From NCBI GenBank assembly GCA_963930955.1, contig OZ006967.1:434001-498000 (forward strand): a stretch of 64,000 nucleotides of DNA. The letters are read 5' to 3'. Positions 45,100 through 54,184 of this stretch are shown one piece after another. This stretch comes from Scatomonas sp963930955 (GTDB taxonomy: Bacteria; Bacillota; Clostridia; Lachnospirales; Lachnospiraceae). The position numbers and the translations under genes were made by a program. The notes beneath the pieces were generated by a model, which saw nothing but the letters and a program-made list of their open reading frames with translations, did not search any database and had not been told where the DNA came from. The first letter of the stretch is position 1, and the number at the start of each line of letters is the position of its first letter.

Positions 45100-45794
45100 G
45101 TCAAATATTCCCGAATCACCTCCCTCATGAGTTTTTCATCCTCCGGATTCATGAGTTCCGCAAATCGGCTTCTTCCCCCGGCCTTTTCCCGGATCTTTTC
45201 CTCCACCTGGGTAATGGCCGCCTCCTGCTCCGACCGCTTCATGGGGCTTTCCTGAAAGGCTTCCGCCACCGGCGCCGGTTCTTTCACCTCCGGTTCCGGC
45301 ATATCTTTCTGATTTTCCAGATAGTCCGTCCAGTCCTCCAGAACCCTCTGCCTTTTTGCCGAAAAATTCAGACTGTATCTGGCCAGCAGAAGCAGACTGA
45401 CAATGCTGCCGGAAACCAGCAGATACTGGTACAGCACATACTGCTGGTACTCCAGAAGATAGATGCCCCAGATCCCCAGCAGCAAAAAGACGCCGCAGAG
45501 GCTGGCCGCCAGATTTACGCCGTTCTGCAGGCTTCCGACCCGCTGGCCCAGGATTTTCCCCTCCTGGAGACAGCTGCGCAGGAAAGCGCCCGTATCCTTT
45601 ATGGATCCGCCCCGGCGGTCCGCCGCCTGGATCAGTTCCCTGGTCCATTTACCCTTGGGCGCCTCTCTTCTCTTCATGTCTCTGACTGCCATATAATAAA
45701 AACGACTGCTCCAGAACAGGCACCATACTCCCAGAATGCCTGCGGCTATCATGCCGTACAAAAAAAAGTTTTGATCCATGCACGCTTGCAGCAT
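45096..45794 (-). CDS. Hypothetical protein with three membrane segments
   Basis: A 232-residue protein with one N-terminal membrane segment (FFLYGMIAAGILGVWCLFW) and two more around residues 105-155 (LAASLCGVFLLLGIWGIYLL; YLLVSGSIVSLLLLARYSL), then a long charged C-terminus. AAGGGGG precedes the ATG at 45794; an ATG two codons earlier is an alternative. I do not recognise the family. Its stop overlaps the pgi promoter. Confidence 0.65.
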   Translation of the reverse strand: MLQACMDQNFFLYGMIAAGILGVWCLFWSSRFYYMAVRDMKRREAPKGKWTRELIQAADRRGGSIKDTGAFLRSCLQEGKILGQRVGSLQNGVNLAASLCGVFLLLGIWGIYLLEYQQYVLYQYLLVSGSIVSLLLLARYSLNFSAKRQRVLEDWTDYLENQKDMPEPEVKEPAPVAEAFQESPMKRSEQEAAITQVEEKIREKAGGRSRFAELMNPEDEKLMREVIREYLT

Positions 45795-45893
45795 AATCAT
45801 TACCCCCTTGCTTTTTGGTGAGGCCATGATATACCCGCAGGACAGGTTTTGTAAACAAAAAGCGTTCGTCTTATTTCGCCTGTATTTTCACTC

Positions 45894-46592
45894 TTACAGC
45901 CGTTCTACCATATTCAGCATCAGTTCGACACTGTGGCGGATGGCTTCCCGCTCGAATGCGGGATAATCTACGGAGGCGCTGTCGTCCGCTTTATCGGAAA
46001 TGGCCCGCAGGACCACGTAGGGCACTCCGTTGAGATAAGCCGCCTGGGCAATGGCCGCTCCCTCCATCTCTGTGCAGTATCCCTGGAAATTGCTGCTGAT
46101 CCGCTCTTTGCTGGCCCGGTCAGAGACAAACTGATCTCCGCTGACCACTCTTCCGGCAAACACCTGGATCTCCGGGATCACCTCCCTGCATACCTCCTGG
46201 GCCAGAGCGATAAGCTTCTCATCCGCCGGGAAGGACAGGGTATCCATGCGGGGGATCTGGCCCAGAGGGTACCCGAAGCCCGTAGCGTCCATATCATGCT
46301 GCAGGGTATCTGTGGAAACTACGATATCCCCGATATTGATCTCGTTTTTCAGGCTGCCGGCAATTCCTGTATTAATAATATAATCCACCTGGTAGTCGTC
46401 TACCAGAATCTGAGCGCAGATGCCCGCGTTGACCTTGCCGATGCCGGAGCGCACTACCACCACCGGTTTTCCTTTCAGATTTCCCCGGTAGAACTCCATA
46501 GCCGCCTTTGCTTTTACCTGCACTTCCGTCATCTGGGCTTTCAGCTGGCTGACTTCCTCCTCCATGGCTCCGATAATTCCCACTAAGCTCAT
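45894..46592 (-). CDS. mtnN: 5'-methylthioadenosine/S-adenosylhomocysteine nucleosidase
   Basis: A 232-residue PNP-family nucleosidase. It starts MSLVGIIGAMEEEVSQL and has GIGKVNAGICAQ, NTGIAGSL, the substrate region CTEMEGAAIAQAAY with the Glu pair and RAISDKADDSASVDYP with the catalytic Asp. It cleaves adenine from methylthioadenosine and S-adenosylhomocysteine, in methyl and methionine recycling. The longer frame to 46730 lacks a start signal. Confidence 0.96.
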   Translation of the reverse strand: MSLVGIIGAMEEEVSQLKAQMTEVQVKAKAAMEFYRGNLKGKPVVVVRSGIGKVNAGICAQILVDDYQVDYIINTGIAGSLKNEINIGDIVVSTDTLQHDMDATGFGYPLGQIPRMDTLSFPADEKLIALAQEVCREVIPEIQVFAGRVVSGDQFVSDRASKERISSNFQGYCTEMEGAAIAQAAYLNGVPYVVLRAISDKADDSASVDYPAFEREAIRHSVELMLNMVERL

Positions 46593-46643
46593 AGTATTTC
46601 TTCCTCCTGATATTCCATGTAGAATCTTATTTCTGTTTCTGTT

Positions 46644-46673
46644 ATAATAACACGATAGGCCGGAACCCGTCAA
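46644..46673 (-). promoter_or_regulatory. Promoter of mtnN
   Basis: Minus strand: -35 TTGACG (46668-46673), 18-bp spacer, -10 TATTAT (46644-46649). The overlapping plus strand also holds a TATAAT that could serve the divergent TSCPD gene. Confidence 0.55.
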
Positions 46674-46714
46674 ACAGAGGCCGGCAGCACGGAAAGAAGA
46701 AAGGAGTACCCCAT

Positions 46715-46951
46715 ATGGTATACAAAACACACGGAACCTGTTCCCAGTTAATCTCTTTTGAGCTGGAGGATGGTAAAATCCACAACGTTTCCTTCACAGG
46801 CGGCTGCAATGGAAACCTGAAAGGCATCAGCGCCCTGGTAGAGGGCATGGACGCCAGAGAAGCCATTGCCAGGCTGGAAGGGATCACCTGCGGATTCAAG
46901 AACACTTCCTGCCCGGATCAGCTGGCCAAGGCCCTGAAGGAAGCTCTGTAA
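46715..46951 (+). CDS. TSCPD domain protein (TIGR03905 family)
   Basis: A 78-residue protein with the whole TSCPD domain: GTCSQLISFEL, VSFTGGCNGNLKGISALVEGM and ITCGFKNTSCPDQLAKAL. This domain also forms the C-terminus of some B12-dependent ribonucleotide reductases, where its cysteines probably bind metal. As a stand-alone protein it has no proven role. GGAG precedes the ATG. It is divergent from mtnN and ends in a strong terminator. Confidence 0.9.
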   Translation: MVYKTHGTCSQLISFELEDGKIHNVSFTGGCNGNLKGISALVEGMDAREAIARLEGITCGFKNTSCPDQLAKALKEAL

Positions 46952-46987
46952 AATCCCATCCGCCCGGTTTTCCGGCGCAGAAAAAGA

Positions 46988-47045
46988 GAGCCGCTGCTTC
47001 ACAGATGTTTTTCCATCACGCATCTGTTTTGCAGCGGCCCTTTTT
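46988..47045. terminator. Bidirectional terminator between TSCPD and MFS genes
   Basis: GCCGCTGCTTCACAGATG pairs with CATCTGTTTTGCAGCGGC (mismatches in the middle), flanked by AAAAAG on the left and CCTTTTT on the right. Confidence 0.8.
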
Positions 47046-47063
47046 ATGGGCTTTGCTCTATTT

Positions 47064-48512
47064 TCAGGACTGCTGTGCCTGGGAACGGTCGGTGTAGATC
47101 TTCGGCAGCATAAAGCAGATCACAATGCCGATGACCACCGCAATTACCTGTACCAGGGCCGTGGTGTGAAGAGAATCCACACAGGCCTGAAGGGTTGCCG
47201 CCCCTTCTTCCATTCCGCCCATGACCAGTTCCTTTGTACCGGAAGCAATGCCCGCGGAAAACAGGGGAACGAAAACCGCTACGCCGAAAGGCGCGGACAT
47301 ATCACGGAACACATTGTAGGTGCCGGAACCGGAACCTGCGGCAGCCGGATCCAGGCCCGAAAGCACAACCTTCAGGAAAATGGTTCCGTTTCCGCCCAGC
47401 CCCAGGCCGATGAGGAACAGGGACAGGCACATCAGCGGCAGGCCTGTATTGGCGGAAAACAGCATCTGCATAGCCGCGCCGGCCGCCACAAATACCAGGG
47501 CCATGCCTGCCACTCCTCTGGGCTCTTTTTTATCTGCCATAGGACCGATCAGAATGGTTCCCAGCGCCATTCCTACGTACATAACCGAGGTGGCGATTCC
47601 CGAAAGAGTCCTGTCTCCGGTGGTATAAATGGAAAACAGGATGATATTCGTCATACAGGACTGCAGCAGACCCTGGGACAGAAACAGCACCACCACCGGC
47701 AGGATAAAACGTTTCCTGGCCATAAATCTGCCGTTCAGAATGGGATTTGCCGCCCTTTTCTCCACTGCCAGCAGGATCAGCAGGGACACGACTCCTACCC
47801 CGACGCACACCAGCGTGGGCACCGCCGTCCATCCGGATTCCTGGCCGAAGGTGGGGATGGACAGTACCATAGAGAAGAATACCAGCACAAACACGGCGCC
47901 GACGCCATCAAAGCCGGCCAGTGTCTTCTTGCCTCCCTGATCTTTTTTGATGAGAACCAGGCACAGGGACAGGGCAATCACGCAGCAGACCACGCAGATC
48001 CACATAACCGGACGCCAGCCGGTAGCCGTCATAATAATGCCGCCCACGGTGGGCCCGAAAATAACCATGCCGCAGGAGCAGAACATATAAAGGGCAAATC
48101 CCTTGCCCATCTTTTCCGGCGGGAATTCCGTCATAATATAGGCCATAACCACCGGAGCGATTCCCGCGGCCCCCAGACCTACCAGGAAACGGAACAGCAG
48201 GATCGGCACAAACCATCCATCCGGACACAGGGCGATCAGCAGCTGGCCGCCTCCATAGATCAGCATACTCACCAGGATCGTCCTGCGGCGTCCCATAACG
48301 TCTCCCAGTTTTCCCATAATGGGGGCCATAGCCGCGGCGCCCAGGGAATACGCCAGAGTGATCCAGGTAGTGGCGGCTGCATCCAGCCCCCAGTCTGTTA
48401 CAACATTTGCCGGCACCGCAGCGGTAAATCCGCCGCAGAGGCTCAGCACAGCAGCGGCGATCAGAAAGGGAACAAATCCTTTCATGTAGCTGCCGGTTTC
48501 TTTACTCTCCAT
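47064..48512 (-). CDS. MFS transporter, DHA2-type drug exporter
   Basis: A 482-residue integral membrane protein with about 14 membrane segments. The motif GKLGDVMGRRRTILVSM between segments 2 and 3 is the major facilitator signature, and the length and two central extra segments fit the DHA2 (14-TMS) drug:H+ antiporters. Substrate unknown. GGAGAG just before the ATG is the likely ribosome-binding site. The upstream region contains a perfect palindrome that may bind a repressor. Confidence 0.85.
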   Translation of the reverse strand: MESKETGSYMKGFVPFLIAAAVLSLCGGFTAAVPANVVTDWGLDAAATTWITLAYSLGAAAMAPIMGKLGDVMGRRRTILVSMLIYGGGQLLIALCPDGWFVPILLFRFLVGLGAAGIAPVVMAYIMTEFPPEKMGKGFALYMFCSCGMVIFGPTVGGIIMTATGWRPVMWICVVCCVIALSLCLVLIKKDQGGKKTLAGFDGVGAVFVLVFFSMVLSIPTFGQESGWTAVPTLVCVGVGVVSLLILLAVEKRAANPILNGRFMARKRFILPVVVLFLSQGLLQSCMTNIILFSIYTTGDRTLSGIATSVMYVGMALGTILIGPMADKKEPRGVAGMALVFVAAGAAMQMLFSANTGLPLMCLSLFLIGLGLGGNGTIFLKVVLSGLDPAAAGSGSGTYNVFRDMSAPFGVAVFVPLFSAGIASGTKELVMGGMEEGAATLQACVDSLHTTALVQVIAVVIGIVICFMLPKIYTDRSQAQQS

Positions 48513-48543
48513 CTCTCCTTACCTCCTGAAAATTCATAAATGC

Positions 48544-48556
48544 ATCAATTGTTGAT
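48544..48556. promoter_or_regulatory. Possible operator upstream of the MFS gene
   Basis: ATCAATTGTTGAT is an inverted repeat with 5-bp arms, in the 5' region of the MFS gene and within a larger AATGCAT...ATGCATT repeat. It is the kind of site MarR-type repressors use; no regulator gene is nearby. Confidence 0.25.
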
Positions 48557-48676
48557 TTTTTACAAAATTCGAATGCATTTCCCTAAATTTATCATATAAT
48601 TTTCAGGAATACAAGTTTAAAAAAGGGAAGAAATTCTTCAAAAAGTGATTTCACATGAATTTTTTATATATTCATT

Positions 48677-50278
48677 TCAGCGGTCCCATTTATCACAGAG
48701 AGAGTTGATCTGATCCGTGAATTTCGCCAGATCCTTGTTGGCTCCGCCCTCATTGCGGCGGATCACCGTCAGAAGCCTCTGGCCTGCAGCCATCAGCCGG
48801 TCAAAGACCGTTCTTGCCCGGGCCGGCGCCGTCTGGCCGGCTGCCTTTTCTATTTTCACCGGCGCGGGAGCCTCCAGAAGTTCATTGGCCGCCAGATCAT
48901 AGGCTGTGCCGCTGTAGGGAGCCATGGCCTCATAGCCCAGTTCATGGCGCAGCGTCTCGGCAAAAAGTTTTGTTACCTCATCTTCTCCGTGGGTAACAAA
49001 AACCTTCTTGGGTCGCTGCCGGAAGGCTCCGGCCCATCGGAGCAGGCCACTCCGGTCCGCATGGCCGCTGACGCCGGGAAGTTCCTTTACTTCCGCCGCC
49101 ACATGAACCTCTTCTCCGAAAATCTTCACCTTTTCCGCCCCCTCCACCAGGGCCCGGCCTAAGGTTCCCGCGGATTGATAGCCTACAAAAAGGATGGTGC
49201 ATTCCCTTCTCCAGAGATTGTGCTTCAGGTGGTGTTTGATCCGCCCGGCATCGCACATGCCGCTGGCGGAAATAATGACTTTCGGCTGCTGGTTGAAGTT
49301 GATCTCCCTGGATTCTTCTGTGGTAACTGAAACCTTCAGCCCGGGGAAGCGGATGGGGTTGATCCCCTTTTCCACCAGGTTTCTGGCTTCCTGGTCAAAG
49401 CAGTCCCGGTAATGCTCGTCAAAAATACTGGTAGCTTCCACAGCCAGGGGACTGTCTACATAAACCGGAAAATCGAAGGGCACCTTACGCTCTTCCTTGA
49501 TCTTTCGGATAAAGTAAAGCATTTCCTGGGTTCTTCCTACGGCAAAAGAAGGAATCACCAGATTGCCTCCCCGGGAAAGGGTTCTCTCGATAACCTCCGC
49601 CAGAGCCTGGCCGTAATCCGGAGGCGCCTCGTGCTCTCTGGTCCCGTAAGTAGATTCCATCACCACGTAATCCGCCTCTTCCACATAGCTGGGATCTTTG
49701 ATCAGAGGCTGATTCAGATTTCCGATATCTCCGGAAAAGACAATTTTCCGCTCCGTCTCTCCTTCCTTCAGCCAGATTTCAATGCTGGCAGACCCCAGCA
49801 AATGGCCTACATCCGTAAAACGCACCCGGATCCCTTCATACAGCGTAAGGATCTGATTGTAGGGACAGCCGGCCAGGCGCTGGATCAGACCCAGCGCGTC
49901 CTCCATGGTGTAAGGCGGAATATGATCCGGCTTTCCGGCCCGCCGGTTCTTCTTGCTTCTCCATTCTGCCTCCGCCATCTGAATATGGGCACTGTCACGA
50001 AGCATAATATCACAGAGATCCGCCGTGGCCTCTGTGGCATAGACGGTGCCCCGGAAACCTGCGGCATAAAGAGCCGGCAGGTTTCCGGAATGGTCAATAT
50101 GGGCATGGGTCAGCAGCACAAAATCCAGTTCTGAGGCCGGTACAGGGATGGGTTTATTTTCATAAATATTGGTTCCCTGCTCCATTCCGCAGTCCACCAG
50201 GAATTTTCTGCCTGCCACTTCCAGATAATAACAGCTTCCGGTCACCTCGTGAGCGGCGCCTAAAAAAACAAGCTTCAT
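48677..50278 (-). CDS. Beta-CASP metallo-beta-lactamase fold nuclease
   Basis: A 533-residue protein of the archaeal-type CPSF/RNase J-like group. The MBL part has THAHIDHSGNLPAL (HxHxDH), GHLLGSASIEIW and FSGDIGNL; the beta-CASP part has ESTYGTREHE, PSFAVGRTQEML, SASGMCDAGRIKHHL and a late VSGHADRSGLLRW and THGEDE. It probably degrades or trims RNA. The last 70 residues are a variable tail. A promoter lies upstream and no close operon partner is seen. Confidence 0.9.
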   Translation of the reverse strand: MKLVFLGAAHEVTGSCYYLEVAGRKFLVDCGMEQGTNIYENKPIPVPASELDFVLLTHAHIDHSGNLPALYAAGFRGTVYATEATADLCDIMLRDSAHIQMAEAEWRSKKNRRAGKPDHIPPYTMEDALGLIQRLAGCPYNQILTLYEGIRVRFTDVGHLLGSASIEIWLKEGETERKIVFSGDIGNLNQPLIKDPSYVEEADYVVMESTYGTREHEAPPDYGQALAEVIERTLSRGGNLVIPSFAVGRTQEMLYFIRKIKEERKVPFDFPVYVDSPLAVEATSIFDEHYRDCFDQEARNLVEKGINPIRFPGLKVSVTTEESREINFNQQPKVIISASGMCDAGRIKHHLKHNLWRRECTILFVGYQSAGTLGRALVEGAEKVKIFGEEVHVAAEVKELPGVSGHADRSGLLRWAGAFRQRPKKVFVTHGEDEVTKLFAETLRHELGYEAMAPYSGTAYDLAANELLEAPAPVKIEKAAGQTAPARARTVFDRLMAAGQRLLTVIRRNEGGANKDLAKFTDQINSLCDKWDR

Positions 50279-50336
50279 GTATGCGCCTCCTTCTGTGCTT
50301 TTAATAATATCAGAATTTTTCCCATGATCTGGGATA

Positions 50337-50342
50337 ATTATA
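50337..50342 (-). promoter_or_regulatory. Extended -10 box of the beta-CASP gene promoter
   Basis: Minus strand TGCTATAAT with TATAAT at 50337-50342. No good -35 is visible, which extended -10 promoters tolerate. Confidence 0.5.
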
Positions 50343-50357
50343 GCAAAATTCAGAGAC

Positions 50358-50981
50358 TTATTCTATATGTTTTCTTCCCTTCCTATCCATAATTTTGCAG
50401 AATACCACTGCCGCCGCCGTACTGGCCGCCGTGGCCAGAATCCCCGGCCCTATAATTCCAGCCGGATTTACGCTTCCATACTGGCTTCGATAAGCAATGA
50501 CGCTGACCGGGATCAGCTGCAGAGAGGAAATGTTCAGGATCAGAAAGCTGCACATCTCGTTTCCCGCTGTCCCCTTCTCCCTGGCCGGCCCCGGAAGCCT
50601 TCCCCTTCTTCTGTCCTCCTCCAGTTTTTCCAGGCTTTCCATGGCTTTCAGCCCTGCCGGGGTTGCCGCCCAGCCCAGGCCCAGAAAATTCGCGATCATG
50701 TTCAGGGAGATCCAGCGCCCCGCCGGATGCTCCCTGGGGAGTTCCGGGAACAGAAACCCCAGCAGCGGCCGGATCTTTTCCGTAATCCGGTAAATCAGGC
50801 CGGAATTTTCCCCGATCCGCATGATCCCGCACCATAGCCCGGTAATCCCCGCCATGGAAATACACAGATTTACCGCTTCCCGGGAAGAATCCAGCAGAGA
50901 TTCCGTCACCTGATCCAGACGCCCCGTCAGGGCGCCGTAAAGGATCCCCAGAAGCAGCATGCCGCCCCACAGATAATTCAT
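50358..50981 (-). CDS. Nucleoside-recognition (SpmA-like) membrane protein
   Basis: A 207-residue integral membrane protein with a nucleoside-recognition (Gate) domain: AVNLCISMAGITGLWCGIMRIGE, LNMIANFLGLGWAATPAGLKAM and SSLQLIPVSVIAYRSQYGS. This matches spore maturation protein A. SpmA acts with SpmB in dehydration of the spore core in Bacillus; no spmB lies next to it. The start at 50981 is preceded by AAGGTGG. The longer frame to 51164 has no signals and crosses a terminator. Confidence 0.82.
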   Translation of the reverse strand: MNYLWGGMLLLGILYGALTGRLDQVTESLLDSSREAVNLCISMAGITGLWCGIMRIGENSGLIYRITEKIRPLLGFLFPELPREHPAGRWISLNMIANFLGLGWAATPAGLKAMESLEKLEEDRRRGRLPGPAREKGTAGNEMCSFLILNISSLQLIPVSVIAYRSQYGSVNPAGIIGPGILATAASTAAAVVFCKIMDRKGRKHIE

Positions 50982-51040
50982 GTCAGACCACCTTTTTTTA
51001 TCAATGTATGAGGCGCCTTCTGCTTCTATGAAAGCGCAGA

Positions 51041-51083
51041 AAAACCGGGGCCGGAAATCCATATTCTGGATTTCCGGCCCCGG
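51041..51083 (-). terminator. Terminator of the URO-D family gene
   Basis: CCGGGGCCGGAAATCC pairs perfectly with GGATTTCCGGCCCCGG around a seven-base loop. On the minus strand TTTT follows. Confidence 0.88.
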
Positions 51084-51103
51084 GATCCGGTCTGCTTCTG
51101 TCA

Positions 51104-52339
51104 TTAATATTTTCCGTATTTTTCCACTGCTTCCAGAAGGGCTTCCATGTTTTCCTCCGGGCAATCCTCCAGGGAATAGCCGGTGGTGAACAGATACCCG
51201 CCTCCGGGCGCCATAATATCCATTAATTCCTTCACCTGCTCATCGATCTGTTTCGGATTTCCGTAGCGCACGGTATATACCGGGAAGCCGCCCATAAGAC
51301 AGGCTGTATCCCCAAGTTCCTTCTTGGCCAGCTTCAGGTCTACTTCTTCAAAATGGTAGACCACCTTGTGAGGCGGAACCTCCTTCAGGTATTTCAGCCT
51401 TGTATTGTAGGATCCCTCTGTATACACTACCGGAGTAATATCGTGATCGATGAGACCCAGGATCCACTCCTGCAGGTAGGGCCAGTACAGTTCTCTGTAA
51501 TCCTGATCGCTGATAAAGTTGTCAAACCCTTTATGCAGCATGACCCAGGCATACTTGCTGCCGGTGGCCTTGCAGAAATCCAGGCTCTGTTTCAGGTGCA
51601 GCTTTACAAAAATATCCAGAGCCCGCTTTACATTGTCCCTTTCCTCGATCAGGTCCGGCATCATGCCGAAAGTGCCTCTTAAAGTATCTCCCAGCATATC
51701 GAAAGCGGTGGCGGAACCTCCGCCCATGATGGAATAGTATCCCAGGGCTCTCAGCTTCTGATCATACTCGCCGATGATCTGATTCATCCGCAGGTTCTCC
51801 TCCGCGGCGGCCAGGAGCCTTTTGTATACCGGAATCGCCTGGGGGGAGGTCAGCATCATCTGGGCTCCTCCCAGAATCATTTCATAATAATTCAGATCCG
51901 CCAGAGGTTCAAAGATTCCCATGGTCCTGGGAAGATGTTTTTGGATCCAGAAGCCGGCGGGATCCCGGAAAAATTCATCGTACTCCTCCGCCTCCAGGGT
52001 AGGAAACTCAATAAACTGGTAGGTGTTGTTTACGTCCAGCCCTTTCGGGTCTCCGGGCCACCGGGCCGTTTTCACGTCCAGATTCTCCAGAACCTTGGCC
52101 GCCGGCATAAAATTGCTGATGCTGGCCGTATCCGTACTGGAATGAGTTTCATAGAAAGAAAGCATGGCCTGGCAGGCTTTTTCATGATCCACCATGCTCT
52201 CCGCCATGGTGATCCCTGCTTTGAGGATGGGATAGGTGCCCACCAGCAGCACGTTGGGCACCCGGTCAGGCTGTCCTCCTTTTACTGCCGTCTCCACACG
52301 GTTCTTTCTCTCTTCATACAGTTTCTCATAATCCGGCAT
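51104..52339 (-). CDS. Uroporphyrinogen decarboxylase (URO-D) family protein
   Basis: A 411-residue protein of the URO-D/MtaA/CmuA superfamily. It is longer than HemE and lacks its N-terminal motif, starting MPDYEKLYEERKNRVETAVKGG; it has a GGGSATAFDMLGDTLRG loop, a helical barrel middle and CLMGGFPVYTVRYGNPKQID near the end. Many clostridial members act in corrinoid-dependent methyl transfer; no heme genes are near. AAAGGAGG lies 8 bp before the ATG at 52339. A short copy of the 277-bp repeat ends lies about 60 bp upstream. Confidence 0.82.
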   Translation of the reverse strand: MPDYEKLYEERKNRVETAVKGGQPDRVPNVLLVGTYPILKAGITMAESMVDHEKACQAMLSFYETHSSTDTASISNFMPAAKVLENLDVKTARWPGDPKGLDVNNTYQFIEFPTLEAEEYDEFFRDPAGFWIQKHLPRTMGIFEPLADLNYYEMILGGAQMMLTSPQAIPVYKRLLAAAEENLRMNQIIGEYDQKLRALGYYSIMGGGSATAFDMLGDTLRGTFGMMPDLIEERDNVKRALDIFVKLHLKQSLDFCKATGSKYAWVMLHKGFDNFISDQDYRELYWPYLQEWILGLIDHDITPVVYTEGSYNTRLKYLKEVPPHKVVYHFEEVDLKLAKKELGDTACLMGGFPVYTVRYGNPKQIDEQVKELMDIMAPGGGYLFTTGYSLEDCPEENMEALLEAVEKYGKY

Positions 52340-52396
52340 TGCAAAACCTCCTTTCGCTTTCAGCCTGTTTTTTCCGCTGATTTCTCTTACTAATGT

Positions 52397-52443
52397 AGCA
52401 TCAGTGTACAAGGGGCAACACGCTCCTCTTATACACTGATGCT
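52397..52443. repeat. 47-bp internally deleted copy of the 277-bp element
   Basis: It begins with the same 19-bp end AGCATCAGTGTACAAGGGG, continues CAACACGCTCC as in the inner side of copy 1, then jumps to ATACACTGATGCT at the other end. It forms a simple hairpin. It lies in the promoter region of the URO-D family gene. Confidence 0.75.
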
Positions 52444-52524
52444 ATCATTTTTTCTCTCCCCTATCCATGGACGGGGCGCACAATTTTTTTGCTGAAAATT
52501 CCAGACGGTTTTGTGTTGTATACA

Positions 52525-52550
52525 GAAAAAAGCGGGATAAACCCGCTTTT
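52525..52550 (-). terminator. Terminator of the rsmI operon
   Basis: On the minus strand AAAGCGGG pairs with CCCGCTTT around TTTAT and is followed by TTT. Confidence 0.8.
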
Positions 52551-52573
52551 CGCAGCCGCAGTTTCCGGCTTCC

Positions 52574-53425
52574 TTATGATTTTTCTTCCAGCAGCTGACT
52601 ATAGATCTCCCTTCGGGAACATCCCCGGTCCCTGGCCACCTGTTTCATAGCTTCTTTCCGATCCAGCCCCTGCTCCCCGTAGTAGGCCATATGCTCCTCC
52701 AGAGTCAGGGCCTGCCAGGCCTCCTTCTGTTCCCGGGCCTTTTCTTCCCGGGAGCGCCCCTGGATCACCAGAACACATTCACCCCTGGGGGCTTCCTTTT
52801 CATAATAGGCAGCCGCCTCCGCCAGAGTCGTCTGCAGCACCGTCTCATGCTTTTTTGTCAGTTCCCGGCACACGGCGATCCTCCGGCTGCCGCCCAGGGT
52901 TTCCGCCAATTCCTCCAGGGTGCGCAGCAGCCGGTGAGGGGCTTCGTAGATGATAATCGTCCGCAGTTCTTCCTGCAGCTCCCGGAGTATTTCCCTTCGT
53001 TCCTTTTTATCCTGAGGAAGAAAAGCCTCGAAAGCAAACCGCCGGCTGGGCAGCCCGGACAGCACCAGGGCAGTCACGCAGGCCGCCGGTCCCGGCACAG
53101 CCGTTACCTGGATTCCGGCCTCCCAGGCCATCGCCGCCAGCTCTTCCCCGGGATCGGAAATTCCCGGCATGCCGGCGTCGGTGATCAGGGCAATGTTCAT
53201 GCCTGCCCGGAGTTTTTCCACCAGCTCCCGCCCCCGGGTAATCTTGTTGTACTCGTGATAGCTGACCATAGGCGTGTGAATATCAAAATGATTCAGCAGC
53301 TTGATACTGTTTCTGGTATCCTCCGCCGCGATCAGGTCCGCCTCCTTCAAAATGCGGACTGCCCGGAAGGTCATGTCTTCCAGATTTCCGATGGGCGTCC
53401 CGCACAGATACAAGGTCCCCGCCAT
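52574..53425 (-). CDS. rsmI: 16S rRNA (cytidine(1402)-2'-O)-methyltransferase
   Basis: A 283-residue SAM-dependent enzyme of the tetrapyrrole methylase fold: GTLYLCGTPIGNLEDMT, DLIAAEDTRNSIKLLNHF, ALITDAGMPGISDPG, VPGPAACVTALVLSGLP and IIYEAPHRLLRTLEEL. It methylates C1402 in the decoding centre with RsmH. It is last in the spoVT-holB-yaaT-rsmI block, 15 bp after the trmN6-like gene, the usual clostridial order. Confidence 0.96.
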   Translation of the reverse strand: MAGTLYLCGTPIGNLEDMTFRAVRILKEADLIAAEDTRNSIKLLNHFDIHTPMVSYHEYNKITRGRELVEKLRAGMNIALITDAGMPGISDPGEELAAMAWEAGIQVTAVPGPAACVTALVLSGLPSRRFAFEAFLPQDKKERREILRELQEELRTIIIYEAPHRLLRTLEELAETLGGSRRIAVCRELTKKHETVLQTTLAEAAAYYEKEAPRGECVLVIQGRSREEKAREQKEAWQALTLEEHMAYYGEQGLDRKEAMKQVARDRGCSRREIYSQLLEEKS

Positions 53426-53440
53426 TTTCTCTCTCCTTCT

Positions 53441-54184
53441 CTATCTTCCGTCCCCGTAAATTTCCCGGATCTCTTCCGTATAAACCCCGGGGCTCTCATA
53501 TACGATCAGGGGTTTTTCCACCCGGATCCTTGGCTTTCCGTTTTTGCAGGCCTCCAGCAGCACCAGGTTCGGCTCCCGGTCCGCATAGGGGTATACCAGC
53601 CGCATCCGCTTGGGCTCCAGCCGGCAGGCGGACAGCACCCGCAGGATCTCCGCCAGCCGGAAAGGCCTGTGGATCAGATAAAAGCGCCCCCGGGAGGTCA
53701 GCACCCTGGCCGTTTCCCTTGCCAGATCCTCCAGGGTGCAGAGGATCTCATGGCGGGCCGCCGCCTTGGCTTCGTTGGGATTTACCAGCCCGTGACTGCC
53801 TGTCATATAGGGCGGATTGCTTACCACCACGTCAAAAGAAGCCGGGCCGAATAATGCCGAGGCTTCTTTTATGTCTCCCTGTACGATCCGGATCCGGTCT
53901 TCCAGCCTGTTGCAGGCCACGCTCCTGCGGGCCATATCGGCGCTCTTCTCCTGGATCTCCAGACCGGTAAAGGCCTTCCCGGAGGTTTTTGCCGCCAGCA
54001 GGATGGGAAGGATCCCTGTGCCGGTTCCCATATCCAGCACATTCTCCCCTTCTTTTACTCTGGCAAAAGCGGATAGGAGCACTGCGTCGATCCCGTAGCG
54101 GAAACCATCTGCAGCCTGAATGATAAAGTATCCGTTCTGAAGATCATCCAGATGCTCTCCCGCCTGAAGCTTTATGTCCTCCAT
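53441..54184 (-). CDS. tRNA1(Val) adenine-N6 methyltransferase-like protein
   Basis: A 247-residue class I methyltransferase with motif I LDMGTGTGILPILLA and the N6-adenine motif VVSNPPYMTGSHG. It belongs to the YfiC/TrmN6 group and probably modifies A37 of a tRNA. Its start overlaps the end of yaaT by 41 bp and rsmI follows 15 bp later. Confidence 0.9.
   Translation of the reverse strand: MEDIKLQAGEHLDDLQNGYFIIQAADGFRYGIDAVLLSAFARVKEGENVLDMGTGTGILPILLAAKTSGKAFTGLEIQEKSADMARRSVACNRLEDRIRIVQGDIKEASALFGPASFDVVVSNPPYMTGSHGLVNPNEAKAAARHEILCTLEDLARETARVLTSRGRFYLIHRPFRLAEILRVLSACRLEPKRMRLVYPYADREPNLVLLEACKNGKPRIRVEKPLIVYESPGVYTEEIREIYGDGR

Noticed and set aside
47046..48539. A 497-codon frame opposite the MFS gene
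   Set aside because: Antisense shadow. The minus strand has 14 clear membrane segments and a ribosome-binding site.
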